Shown piece after piece: positions 1 through 7,373 of a DNA stretch of 42,468 nucleotides. The notes beneath the pieces were generated by a model, which did no database searches, had not been told where the DNA came from, and was given only the letters and a program-made list of their open reading frames with translations. Made by a program: the position numbers and the translations under genes. Numbering within the stretch: position 1 is the first letter of the stretch; every line of letters begins with the position of its first letter. This DNA is from Oxalobacteraceae bacterium UBA4003 (GTDB lineage: Bacteria; Pseudomonadota; Gammaproteobacteria; Burkholderiales; Burkholderiaceae_D): contig DGBN01000015.1 in the NCBI GenBank assembly GCA_002384815.1, positions 1-42,468 on the forward strand, read 5' to 3'.

Positions 1-2
1 TG

Positions 3-116
3 CTGGAGGGTTTTTGCTTTTGGGAAAACGCGCTGCAAAACACCAAGCCCTCCTTGCAGAATGTCGATCCACTTGCCAACTCCTTCCTCATTCACGGCTT
101 TATCGAAGATCGCTGA
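3..116 (+). CDS. possible 3' end of an upstream gene (partial)
   Basis: One plus-strand frame is open from the window edge for 37 codons and stops at TGA 114-116. Its third positions are GC-rich, as in the real genes of this window, and the end reads ...ANSFLIHGFIEDR. I do not recognise the family. The fragment is short, so chance is a real alternative. The minus strand over the same bases is also partly open. The sequence left of the window would decide. Confidence 0.25.
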   Translation: MEGFCFWENALQNTKPSLQNVDPLANSFLIHGFIEDR

Positions 117-230
117 TCTGCACAAGCAATTTGCAAGCATGTGTGCCAGATGTTTGCTATGCGCCTCTGAATAGAAGCTTGTTTTCCATTGTCAGTTAAA
201 AATGTGTGAGGAAATGGCTTGGAATTGCAA

Positions 231-250
231 GAGTATTTCTTGAAATACTC
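231..250. repeat. 20-bp inverted repeat upstream of the tRNA promoter
   Basis: GAGTATTTC (231-239) and GAAATACTC (242-250) are perfect 9-bp arms around a TT centre. The element ends about 10 bases before the proposed -35 box of the tRNA-Thr promoter. It has no U-tract, so it is not an obvious terminator. A protein-binding site or an RNA hairpin are both possible. Confidence 0.5.
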
Positions 251-259
251 AGCATGTTC

Positions 260-288
260 TTCCAGTGATGCATGATTATTGGTAGAAT
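260..288 (+). promoter_or_regulatory. candidate promoter of tRNA-Thr
   Basis: TTCCAG (260-265) and TAGAAT (283-288) are separated by 17 bases. The -10 box is good and the -35 box is weak. Transcription would start near 295, just before the mature tRNA at 299. Confidence 0.4.
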
Positions 289-298
289 AACAGGCTTC

Positions 299-374
<76 letters not shown>

Positions 375-380
375 AAACAA

Positions 381-408
381 AAGGGTTAGCCTCGGCTAGC
401 CCTTTTTC
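381..408 (+). terminator. Rho-independent terminator after tRNA-Thr
   Basis: GGGTTAGCC pairs with GGCTAGCCC (one G-T pair) over a very short loop, followed by a run of five T. It lies directly behind the tRNA. Confidence 0.85.
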
Positions 409-606
409 ACTTTGAAAGTGAACTTGGCTACTTGCCTGGTTGGTGAGATCTCATTTGGAATGAGTTTCCTTTCCTATATCTCAAGCACAGAAAATCTGTG
501 CCGCTTCCCAATTTCCGTAAAAAATTTCAAAAAGGAAACTATCCGATGGGAAAAACAAAAATAAAGTTATTGTTAAATTATATTTAATGAAATCTTTATA
601 TTCCTG
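409..606. other. AT-rich gap with several small palindromes, no gene seen
   Basis: I find no convincing reading frame here. Three perfect hairpins follow one another: TTCACTTT/AAAGTGAA (406-422), CTCATT/AATGAG (450-464) and GCACAGA/TCTGTGC (485-501). The stretch from about 540 to 600 is strongly AT-rich and leads into the promoter at 607. The hairpins have no U-tracts. They could be part of an unannotated small RNA or protein-binding sites. Confidence 0.5.
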
Positions 607-635
607 TTGACACCGGGCATCCACTGTCCTATGTT
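607..635 (+). promoter_or_regulatory. sigma-70 type promoter of the riboswitch-terC unit
   Basis: A consensus TTGACA -35 box (607-612) and TATGTT (630-635) are separated by exactly 17 bases, with AT-rich DNA upstream that could act as an UP element. Transcription would start near 642, immediately before the riboswitch aptamer. Confidence 0.75.
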
Positions 636-643
636 GAAGTCAA

Positions 644-742
644 GTAGTTCCCTTAAAGGGGAGTAGCCTTACTGCAGAAGTCGTCATTACGGGTAATTCC
701 CCCGGCCTGCAGACAACGAAATGTTGTGGCGAGACCTTTACC
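644..742 (+). promoter_or_regulatory. yybP-ykoY (Mn2+) riboswitch aptamer
   Basis: The conserved family signature AAAGGGGAGTAGCC sits at 655-668. The closing strand GGCGAGACCTTTA sits at 728-740. Between them, two CTGCAG segments (672-677 and 707-712) can pair, and ACAAC/GTTGT forms a small hairpin (713-727). The P1 helix would pair TAAAGG (654-659) with CCTTTA (735-740). Members of this family bind Mn2+ and control TerC-type and MntP-type genes, which fits the TerC gene immediately downstream. The P1 3' strand is also the 5' arm of the following terminator, so ligand binding should favour read-through. Confidence 0.92.
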
Positions 743-765
743 ATTTGCAGGTAAAGGTTTTTTTT
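734..765 (+). terminator. riboswitch-controlled intrinsic terminator
   Basis: ACCTTTACC (734-742) and GGTAAAGGT (750-758) form a perfect 9-bp stem with a 7-base loop, followed by eight T (758-765). The 5' arm overlaps the 3' strand of the aptamer P1 helix, so the two structures exclude each other. This is the expression platform of the riboswitch. Confidence 0.88.
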
Positions 766-822
766 CGTTCAAAGCTTTCTGTATCGGCAAGTCAGGCGAT
801 TTCTGGAATGCTGGGGAAGAAT

Positions 823-1533
823 ATGGATATGTTCTCAGCGGAATTTTTTTCTGCCCTCATGGCGATTATCGTCATCGATCTGGTTTTGGCGGGCGATAAC
901 GCGATTGTCATTGCACTGGTCGCGCGTAAATTGCCTCTGCATTTGCAGCGGATCACGATTATCGGCGGGACGCTGGGTGCAGTAGTGGTGCGAGTCGCGA
1001 TGACGCTGGTGATCGTGTGGTTGCTGAATGTTCCGGGATTACTGCTGCTTGGTGGCATGCTGCTGGTCTGGATTGCCTACAAATTGCTGGCACCAGTGCA
1101 GGAGGAAAAGAAGGGCATGAATTTGTCGGGTACGCGCGTCGGATTGTGGGGTGCGATTCGCACCATTGTGGTTGCAGATGCAGTGATGGGAATGGATAAC
1201 GTTCTGGGTGTGGCCGGCGCGGCGCAAGGCGAATTCATGCTGGTGATTGTCGGTTTGCTGATCAGCATTCCCATCATGATAGTCGGTAGTACACTGATTC
1301 TGACATGGGTAGAGCGTTATCCGGTGATCATTTATCTGGGTGCGGCAGTGCTGGCCTGGACTGCTGCCAAAATGATCGGACAGGAGCCGGTAATGAACGA
1401 AATTTTTGGCCAGAATCCTTTTTTTCTCTGGCTACTATACGGCCTGGTGATAGGCGGGGTCGTACTAAGCGGTTTGCTTAGAAACGCGCCTTGGAAACCG
1501 ACGCACAGGGAGGATAGCCCAAGACATCCATGA
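823..1533 (+). CDS. TerC/YjbE family integral membrane protein, probable Mn2+ export
   Basis: This 236-residue, very hydrophobic protein belongs to the TerC family, close to the YjbE subgroup that regularly follows the yybP-ykoY riboswitch. Two acidic membrane motifs are clear: DLVLAGDN at residues 19-26 and DAVMGMDN at about 119-126. Their Asp and Asn residues are the family's presumed metal site. Roughly seven membrane segments can be drawn. I chose ATG 823 because GGGGAAG lies just upstream. A longer frame from 721 would run through the terminator hairpin and is rejected. The role is probably manganese efflux or metal loading of exported proteins, by analogy with Alx and other TerC proteins. 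The stress protein gene follows after 49 bases, with no terminator seen between them. Confidence 0.9.
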   Translation: MDMFSAEFFSALMAIIVIDLVLAGDNAIVIALVARKLPLHLQRITIIGGTLGAVVVRVAMTLVIVWLLNVPGLLLLGGMLLVWIAYKLLAPVQEEKKGMNLSGTRVGLWGAIRTIVVADAVMGMDNVLGVAGAAQGEFMLVIVGLLISIPIMIVGSTLILTWVERYPVIIYLGAAVLAWTAAKMIGQEPVMNEIFGQNPFFLWLLYGLVIGGVVLSGLLRNAPWKPTHREDSPRHP

Positions 1534-1582
1534 AAACCGTTCACATAAAATAGTAACGTTAATACATTGCGAGGAGATCATC

Positions 1583-2086
1583 ATGCTAAACATTCTCATA
1601 CCTGTCGACGGCTCACGGAATGCACTGCGAGCAGTGGAATACGTTATTCAATATCGTGTGTTGCATGACGAATTGATCAACGTGAACCTGACCAATGTCC
1701 AACCCCGTTTGTCGAAATACCTGACGCGCTTTGTGCCTTCGCACAACATTCGTTTGTTTCAACAAGAACGCGCAGAAGAAGCACTGAAAGGTGCGGTGGA
1801 TCTATTGACCAAAGCCGGTGTAGAACATTCCGTGCATATGGATAGAGGCGATGCGGCAGAAGCCATCGTCGCCTGCGCTGAAAAAACCCAGTCGCAAAAA
1901 ATTGTCATGGGAACGACGAGAAAGAATGCCTTGTCGCGGTTCTTTGAGGGATCTGTTGTCAACAAGGTGATGGCGCTGACCGACTTGCCGGTTGAAGTCG
2001 TAGCCAAGGAAAATGCGACCAGGCTGGAACGTTTCGGCATCCCGATAGGCGTGGGGCTGGCATTTCTGTGGCTGGCCGTTGAGTAA
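1583..2086 (+). CDS. universal stress protein (UspA family) with hydrophobic C-terminal tail
   Basis: This 167-residue protein has a UspA fold. It starts with LIPVDGS (nucleotide-binding Asp) and has VMGTTRKN followed nine residues later by EGSVVNKV. The usual G-x2-G-x9-G-S/T ATP-binding motif is altered, with Arg in place of the second Gly. Nucleotide binding is likely but not certain. The body of about 145 residues is followed by a hydrophobic stretch, GIPIGVGLAFLWLAV, at the very end. That tail is unusual and suggests a tail anchor. The start has a good site (GAGGAG). The gene lies 49 bases after terC and before a terminator, so it is probably co-transcribed under the Mn2+ riboswitch. Confidence 0.88.
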   Translation: MLNILIPVDGSRNALRAVEYVIQYRVLHDELINVNLTNVQPRLSKYLTRFVPSHNIRLFQQERAEEALKGAVDLLTKAGVEHSVHMDRGDAAEAIVACAEKTQSQKIVMGTTRKNALSRFFEGSVVNKVMALTDLPVEVVAKENATRLERFGIPIGVGLAFLWLAVE

Positions 2087-2099
2087 ATTTCTTCGGCGT

Positions 2100-2122
2100 G
2101 CTGATCGTACCGCACGATCAGC
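2100..2122. repeat. perfect inverted repeat after the usp gene
   Basis: GCTGATCGT (2100-2108) and ACGATCAGC (2114-2122) are perfect 9-bp arms around ACCGC. No T-run follows on the plus strand. It may help 3'-end formation or mRNA stability ahead of the true terminator at 2162. Confidence 0.5.
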
Positions 2123-2161
2123 GTATTGAAGGGTAGCGTGCGAGCGGAACGCTCGTACCTG

Positions 2162-2193
2162 AAGGATGGGCGCGATTACCCATCCTTTATTTT
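2162..2193 (+). terminator. terminator of the terC-usp unit
   Basis: AAGGATGGG (2162-2170) pairs perfectly with CCCATCCTT (2179-2187), followed by TATTTT. It lies between the convergent ends of the stress-protein gene and glpK. On the minus strand no T-run follows the stem, so it serves mainly the plus strand. Confidence 0.75.
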
Positions 2194-2221
2194 CGTATTT
2201 GAAAAACGGAAAGACAGCATC

Positions 2222-3718
2222 CTATATGTCCCATGCCCGGGCGCGCTGTATGGCACGGCGCCAAGTGTGCAAGCGCTGTGCACGCTCATCGGCAGTCATG
2301 CGGGGCTCGAAGCACCTCCCCATTTGCCACTGTGTGGCGATTTCTTCTTTCGATGCCCAGAATGCCACCGCCAGACCGGCGAGATAGGCTGCGCCCAGCG
2401 CAGTGGTTTCTGTGACGACTGGCCGGATCACTGGTACGTCAAGCATATCTGCCTGAAACTGCATCAATAAATCATTGCGTGCTGCACCGCCATCGACGCG
2501 CAACTCCTGCAACAATATCTGCGCATCTTTTTGCATCGCTTCCAGCACATCAACGGTTTGATATGCAATGCTTTCCAATGCGGCGCGTGCAATGTGCGCC
2601 TTGTTGCTGCCGCGTGTCATGCCGACGATAGTGCCGCGTGCGTACGGATCCCAATAAGGAGCGCCGAGACCGCTAAAGGCTGGAATGAATACCACGCCAC
2701 CGTTATCCGGGACGCTGTTTGCCAGTGCTTCCACATCCGATGACTGCTGAATGATGCCCAGGCCATCGCGCAGCCATTGAATAGTGGCGCCGGCCATGAA
2801 CACGCTGCCTTCCAGCATGTAATCGGTGCGTGCATCCACGCCATCACCCAAGGTCCAGCCTATGGTGGTCAGCAGATTGTTTTGCGATGTGATCGCCTGT
2901 GCGCCGGTATTGAGCAGCATGAAGCAGCCGGTGCCGTAGGTATTTTTTGCCATGCCTGGACGGTGGCAGGCTTGACCGAAGGTGGCAGCCTGCTGATCGC
3001 CTGCGATGCCCGCAATGGGAATCGATTGCCCGAACAAGGATGCATGCGTCTGGCCGACGATACCGCTGCTGGGAACGACAGTCGGTAAAAGAGAGTGCGG
3101 AATATCCAGCATGCCGAGCAATTCCGCATCCCATTGTTTCGTGTGGATATTGAAAAGCAGTGTGCGTGAAGCATTGCTCGTATCGGTGACGTGATTGCCG
3201 GACAACTTGAAAATCAGCCAGCTATCAATGGTGCCGAATGCGAGTTCGCCGCGTTCGGCGCGTGTGCGTGCGCCGGGGGTGTGGTCAAGCAACCATTTCA
3301 GTTTGGTGCCGGAAAAATAGGAATCCAGTACCAGCCCGGTTTTCTGTTGAAATAATGCTGCCTTGCCGTCGGCGCGTAATTGATCGCATAGCGTTGCCGT
3401 ACGCCGATCTTGCCAGACGATGGCATGAGCGATCGGTTCGCCGGTCTGGCGATCCCAGAGAACGGTGGTCTCGCGTTGATTGGCAATGCCGATTGCGGCG
3501 ACATCAGCGGCGATGAGGTGCTGTTCCTTCAATACTTGTTGTGCTACGGCGAGCTGACTGTGCCAGATGGCGCTGGCATCGTGTTCGACCCAGCCCGGTG
3601 CGGGAAAAATCTGCGGATATTCCTGCTGTGCCACACCGTGAATCTGTCCTGCATGATTGAACAGGATTGCACGTGAGCTGGTCGTGCCCTGATCGATCGC
3701 GAGTATGTATTTGCTCAT
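2222..3718 (-). CDS. glpK: glycerol kinase
   Basis: This 498-residue protein has the standard length for GlpK, which phosphorylates glycerol to sn-glycerol-3-phosphate with ATP in the cytoplasm. The N-terminus AIDQGTTSSRAILF is the phosphate-binding motif of the FGGY kinases. The IVWQDRRT segment and the C-terminal signature region (MTRGSNKAHIARAALE, then the DGGAARND loop) are present. The gene begins only six bases after the stop of the SMP-30-like gene, with no clear Shine-Dalgarno, so translational coupling is likely. Neither glpF nor glpD lies beside it, so glycerol uptake and oxidation must be encoded elsewhere. Confidence 0.95.
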   Translation of the reverse strand: MSKYILAIDQGTTSSRAILFNHAGQIHGVAQQEYPQIFPAPGWVEHDASAIWHSQLAVAQQVLKEQHLIAADVAAIGIANQRETTVLWDRQTGEPIAHAIVWQDRRTATLCDQLRADGKAALFQQKTGLVLDSYFSGTKLKWLLDHTPGARTRAERGELAFGTIDSWLIFKLSGNHVTDTSNASRTLLFNIHTKQWDAELLGMLDIPHSLLPTVVPSSGIVGQTHASLFGQSIPIAGIAGDQQAATFGQACHRPGMAKNTYGTGCFMLLNTGAQAITSQNNLLTTIGWTLGDGVDARTDYMLEGSVFMAGATIQWLRDGLGIIQQSSDVEALANSVPDNGGVVFIPAFSGLGAPYWDPYARGTIVGMTRGSNKAHIARAALESIAYQTVDVLEAMQKDAQILLQELRVDGGAARNDLLMQFQADMLDVPVIRPVVTETTALGAAYLAGLAVAFWASKEEIATQWQMGRCFEPRMTADERAQRLHTWRRAIQRARAWDI

Positions 3719-3724
3719 GCTGGA

Positions 3725-4615
3725 TCAGGTGAGATATGCATGCTCGACAAGCCCTGCCACATCAACGCGCAGGCTCAGCACGCAACCGGACAGGGGGAAT
3801 TGTTCCAGTTCGGCGGCAGGGCGATTCTTGCTGGCGGTCGTGATATACAGCGTACGTAAATCGTTGTCGCCGAACGCGATCATGGTCGGGCAGCGTACCG
3901 GCAAGGAAATTTCCCTTAACACTATGCCGCTTGGCGACAGGCGCAGGATTTTGCCGCCCTCATACATGGCGCACCAGTAGGCTCCTTCGCTATCGACGGC
4001 TGCACCATCCGGGCGACCGCCGTAGTTGTTCAATTTGTCGGTGGAGAATTGTTTCAGCAAGCGTGTGCCGGCGATGTTGCCGGTGGCAACATCGTATCCG
4101 TAGGCATTGATGGAGTGCGAAGTGGTATCGGCGTGGTACAGGGTTTTGTTATCCGGACTGAAGGCGACGCCGTTCGATACGGTCGCGCGTTTGCCGCTAT
4201 CGCGTATACCGCCTCGCTCAATGCAGTACAACGCTGCATGCGGATGGTCGCGCGGTTCGTAAATGCTGCCTACCCAGAGTCGGCCGGCGGCATCGCAGCG
4301 CCCATCATTGAAGCGCATGCTTGCAGGATCGTAAGGCGGATCAGCGACAGGCGTCAGCTGACCGTTGGCGGTGTTGAGCAGCAGCAGGCCGGAACGCAGT
4401 GCGACGATCAAACCGCCGCTTGCATTGATTGCAATGCACCCGGGTTCGGAGGGCATGGTCCATGCATGATGTTCGCCGCTCTCCGGATGGAAGCGATGTA
4501 CGGCGCAGCCGTCGATATCAATCCAGTACAGCGTCGCCTGCTGTGCATGCCAGAGCGGACATTCGCCCAGTTGCATGCGTGCAGGCAGGATGGCTTGTAT
4601 ATTTTCCATCGACAT
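3725..4615 (-). CDS. SMP-30/gluconolactonase family protein
   Basis: This 296-residue beta-propeller protein is of the SMP-30/gluconolactonase/LRE family, metal-dependent enzymes that usually open sugar lactones. The family's metal ligands can be placed: Glu18 in LGECPLW, Asn in VSNGVAFS and Asp in GRPDGAAVD. FNDGRCDAAGRLWVGS is a typical blade. I take ATG 4615 (MSMENIQ). The frame continues to 4711, but that would overlap the divergent dehydrogenase start at 4693 and adds an unrelated leader. ATG 4609 is an alternative. Ribosome sites are weak. It is the first gene of a unit with glpK. The substrate cannot be read from the sequence; an aldonolactone is likely. Confidence 0.85.
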   Translation of the reverse strand: MSMENIQAILPARMQLGECPLWHAQQATLYWIDIDGCAVHRFHPESGEHHAWTMPSEPGCIAINASGGLIVALRSGLLLLNTANGQLTPVADPPYDPASMRFNDGRCDAAGRLWVGSIYEPRDHPHAALYCIERGGIRDSGKRATVSNGVAFSPDNKTLYHADTTSHSINAYGYDVATGNIAGTRLLKQFSTDKLNNYGGRPDGAAVDSEGAYWCAMYEGGKILRLSPSGIVLREISLPVRCPTMIAFGDNDLRTLYITTASKNRPAAELEQFPLSGCVLSLRVDVAGLVEHAYLT

Positions 4616-4692
4616 GGCGGTTGCTTTTTGTGTGGAGAATGCGCCATTATGCAGTGAAAATATTGAGCATAACCAAGCATGGGGAGTTTGAA

Positions 4693-5607
4693 TTGAAGCA
4701 GCCGGTAGCAAAACCTGCGATTGCCTTTCTGGGCATAGGCCTGATGGGCAAACCGATGGCGACCCGATTATTGCAGGCGGGTTATGAGGTCACCGTATGG
4801 AACCGCACGCGCAGCAAGGCGGATGAACTGGCGTCGCTGGGTGCAAAAGTCGCGGAGCAGGCGGCAGATGCCGTGCGTACGGCCGATATCGTCATCACGA
4901 TGCTGGAAGCAGGACCTGTCGTGGCGCAGGTGATTGCGGCCGCATTGCCGGGCTTGCGGCATGCTGCCTTGGTAGTAGACATGAGTTCGACCCGTCAGTC
5001 GGAAGCGCAGGAAACGCACGCGCTGTTGGCAACGCACGGCGTGCGCTTTATCGATGCGCCGGTGTCTGGTGGCGTGGTGGGTGCGCAGGCTGGTTCGCTG
5101 GCGATCATGGCGGGTGGCAGTGCCGATGACTTTGCAGACGTCGAGGCGGTGCTGGCGACACTGGGGAGACCGACGCTGGTTGGCCCGGCTGGTTGCGGCC
5201 AGATTGCCAAATTGTGCAATCAGCTGATCGTGGGCGGGACGCTGAATATCGTGGCAGAAGCCTTGCTGCTGGCACAGGCCGGCGGCGCCGATCCGACGGC
5301 AGTGCGCGCAGCGATACGTGGCGGTTTTGCAGAAAGCCGGATACTGGAAGTGCATGGGCAGCGCATGCTGGAGCGTAACTTCATGCCGGGCGGTCAGGTC
5401 AAGAGTCAATTCAAGGATCTGGAAAACGTATTGATAGCTGCCGCCAACGCAGGTTTGCATTTGCCGGTAACCGAACTGGTGACAGAAAATTATCACAGCG
5501 TATTGCAGCGCTCGCCGCAGGCCGATCAATCGGCAGTGCTGCTGGCACTGGAAAAAAACAACCCGGGTCAGCGTCTGGGCGATCTTGCCGATCAATTGCC
5601 AGGCTGA
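4693..5607 (+). CDS. NAD(P)-dependent 3-hydroxyisobutyrate/tartronate semialdehyde reductase-like dehydrogenase
   Basis: This 304-residue protein belongs to the beta-hydroxyacid dehydrogenase family (GarR/GlxR, MmsB). The Rossmann motif GIGLMGKPMA lies at residues 14-23. The substrate-binding signature DAPVSGGVVGAQ starts at about 121. The catalytic Lys is at about 173 in GQIAKLCNQ. The best start is TTG 4693, which has GGGGAG six bases upstream. No ATG fits the family's N-terminus, and longer frames run into the divergent gene. Likely reactions are reduction of tartronate semialdehyde to glycerate or a related step. Its place opposite a lactonase-like gene and glycerol kinase suggests sugar-acid or polyol use, but this is inference. 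Confidence 0.85.
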   Translation: MKQPVAKPAIAFLGIGLMGKPMATRLLQAGYEVTVWNRTRSKADELASLGAKVAEQAADAVRTADIVITMLEAGPVVAQVIAAALPGLRHAALVVDMSSTRQSEAQETHALLATHGVRFIDAPVSGGVVGAQAGSLAIMAGGSADDFADVEAVLATLGRPTLVGPAGCGQIAKLCNQLIVGGTLNIVAEALLLAQAGGADPTAVRAAIRGGFAESRILEVHGQRMLERNFMPGGQVKSQFKDLENVLIAAANAGLHLPVTELVTENYHSVLQRSPQADQSAVLLALEKNNPGQRLGDLADQLPG

Positions 5608-5672
5608 TCATGGGATGGGGGCGCTGCAGCGATATCATCGCAGATTATGAGCAGCATTTGGTGCAAAGCCGG

Positions 5673-5692
5673 GCCACGCTGGTAAGCGTGGC
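5673..5692. repeat. perfect hairpin between dehydrogenase and amidohydrolase genes
   Basis: GCCACGCT (5673-5680) and AGCGTGGC (5685-5692) form a perfect 8-bp stem with a GGTA loop. No T-run follows on either strand. It sits between two convergent genes and could still help end transcription or protect 3' ends. Confidence 0.5.
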
Positions 5693-5848
5693 TGTACTGA
5701 CGGACACGGATAATACGGGTGAACAGTGGAGGCTTGGTATGGCGATATTCGCCTGAAGCCGCAGCCATAGAAATTACCCGGAATTGTGCTTGTGATTCTC
5801 GCGTAGTTATTATGTCGCGCTCTGCATGAGGCAACAACAATTCACGTC

Positions 5849-7042
5849 TTATTGCTGTTTCAAAAACGCTTCTGTCAGACGTACCCAGTAGGTCGCACCT
5901 ATCGGCAGCAAGTCATCGTTGAAGTCGTAGCTGGGATTGTGCAGATTGCATGGCCCCAAACCATGTCCGGCTGCGCGATGATCGCCTTCGCCATTGCCGA
6001 TGAAAACATAGCAGCCGGGTTTGTCCTGCAACATGAAGGCAAAATCCTCTGCGCCCATGGTTGGCTCGACTTGCGCATTGACGTGTTCGACGCCGACAAT
6101 TTTCTGCAGAATATCAACCGCAAATGCGGTTTCCTGCGCGTGATTGATCAGCGCTGGATAGTTGCGCCTGAAATTAAATTCGACTGTCGCATCGAAGGCT
6201 CGCGCAGTATGTTCGGCAATGGTGCGCATGCGCGTTTCAATCAGATCCAGTACTTCCGGATTGAAGGTGCGCACGGTACCGACCAGGTTTGCATTGTCGG
6301 GAATGACATTGGTGGTGCTGCCGGCATGAATTTGCGTAATCGACAAAGCTGCTGCATCGATAGGGCTCTTGTTGCGCGTGATGATGGTTTGCCAGCTTTG
6401 CGCAATCTGCACAGCTACCATGATCGGGTCTATGCCTTTGTGGGGTTGCGCGGCATGTGCGCCTTTGCCGCTGACGATCACTTCAAACTCATTGCTCGAC
6501 GCCATCATCGGGCCTGCCGTGACGCCGAATTCACCGACTGGAATGCCCGGCCAGTTATGCATGCCGAATACTGCCTGCATCGAACATTGCGCAAACAGGC
6601 CATCGTCCATCATGCGTTTTGCACCACCACCGCCTTCTTCTGCCGGTTGAAAGATCAGATACACGGTGCCATCGAAGTTTTTGTGCTGCGACAGATAATG
6701 CGCTGCGCCCAACAGCATGGCCGTGTGACCATCGTGACCGCATGCGTGCATCTTGCCGGCATTTTTGGATGTGTGAGGAAAGGTATTGATTTCCTGTATA
6801 GGTAGCGCATCCATGTCGGCACGCAAGCCGATTGCGCGATCGCTGTTGCCGTTCCTGATAATGCCAACCACGCCGGTTACGCCCATGCCGCGTAAAACAG
6901 GTATGCCCCATTCGGTCAATTTTCTGGCGACGAATTCTGCAGTTTCGCGTTCTTCAAAGCACAGTTCCGGATTGGCATGAATCTCGCGGCGTATGGCTGT
7001 CAGTTCATGGTGAAATTCGATGATGGGGTCGATCAACTGCAT
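5849..7042 (-). CDS. M20 family amidohydrolase (hippurate hydrolase-like)
   Basis: This 397-residue metallopeptidase-fold enzyme hydrolyses N-acyl amino acids such as hippurate. Metal-site motifs are visible: HACGHDGH at residues 99-106 (Cys101, His103), PAEEGGGG with the catalytic Glu at about 135-136, MHNWPG with His162, and a C-terminal His at about 368 in LHNPSYDF. The RADMDALPIQE block is typical of the HipO/AmaA group. I chose ATG 7042 because GGAG lies seven bases upstream; the frame continues 12 codons further without support. It has no signal peptide and should be cytoplasmic. The exact acyl-amino-acid substrate is unknown. The gene stands alone, divergent from fadD. Confidence 0.9.
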   Translation of the reverse strand: MQLIDPIIEFHHELTAIRREIHANPELCFEERETAEFVARKLTEWGIPVLRGMGVTGVVGIIRNGNSDRAIGLRADMDALPIQEINTFPHTSKNAGKMHACGHDGHTAMLLGAAHYLSQHKNFDGTVYLIFQPAEEGGGGAKRMMDDGLFAQCSMQAVFGMHNWPGIPVGEFGVTAGPMMASSNEFEVIVSGKGAHAAQPHKGIDPIMVAVQIAQSWQTIITRNKSPIDAAALSITQIHAGSTTNVIPDNANLVGTVRTFNPEVLDLIETRMRTIAEHTARAFDATVEFNFRRNYPALINHAQETAFAVDILQKIVGVEHVNAQVEPTMGAEDFAFMLQDKPGCYVFIGNGEGDHRAAGHGLGPCNLHNPSYDFNDDLLPIGATYWVRLTEAFLKQQ

Positions 7043-7373
7043 GGTATCTCCACATTGTGGCGGTGTCATGCACAGCATTTACTGTGCGACAACACATCGT
7101 AGCGCTCTATATTACGCCAACTAAAACGGTTCATGTTGGCGTCATGCCGCATGCAGTTTTCCGTAAAAAATGCAGCGCGCAGATGGCTGGTATGGGCATG
7201 TTTCCAGTGGCAGATGCTGCTTTTGCATGGGCTGGCTAAGGTCGCGTGCCGGGTTTGCATTCACCGTCCAGTCGTGACATGATTCTTTCATGCGTATGCT
7301 GTCGCTGCAAAACCCTGGTTCGCTATTGAGGCAGGAACGACCAACTCGAATAACAATACAGACAGAGGCAGAG

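Noticed and set aside
721..822. Longer TerC protein starting at ATG 721
   Set aside because: This stretch is the riboswitch and its terminator hairpin, and the encoded residues do not resemble TerC starts. ATG 823 has a ribosome site.
4616..4711. N-terminal extension of the SMP-30-like protein
   Set aside because: It would overlap the divergent dehydrogenase start and lacks family similarity.
5592..5840. Small minus-strand frame after the dehydrogenase
   Set aside because: It overlaps the dehydrogenase end, has no ribosome site, shows no known domain, and spans a perfect hairpin.
5852..6805. Long plus-strand frame opposite the M20 amidohydrolase
   Set aside because: The amidohydrolase motifs on the minus strand are complete; the antisense frame has no recognisable domain.
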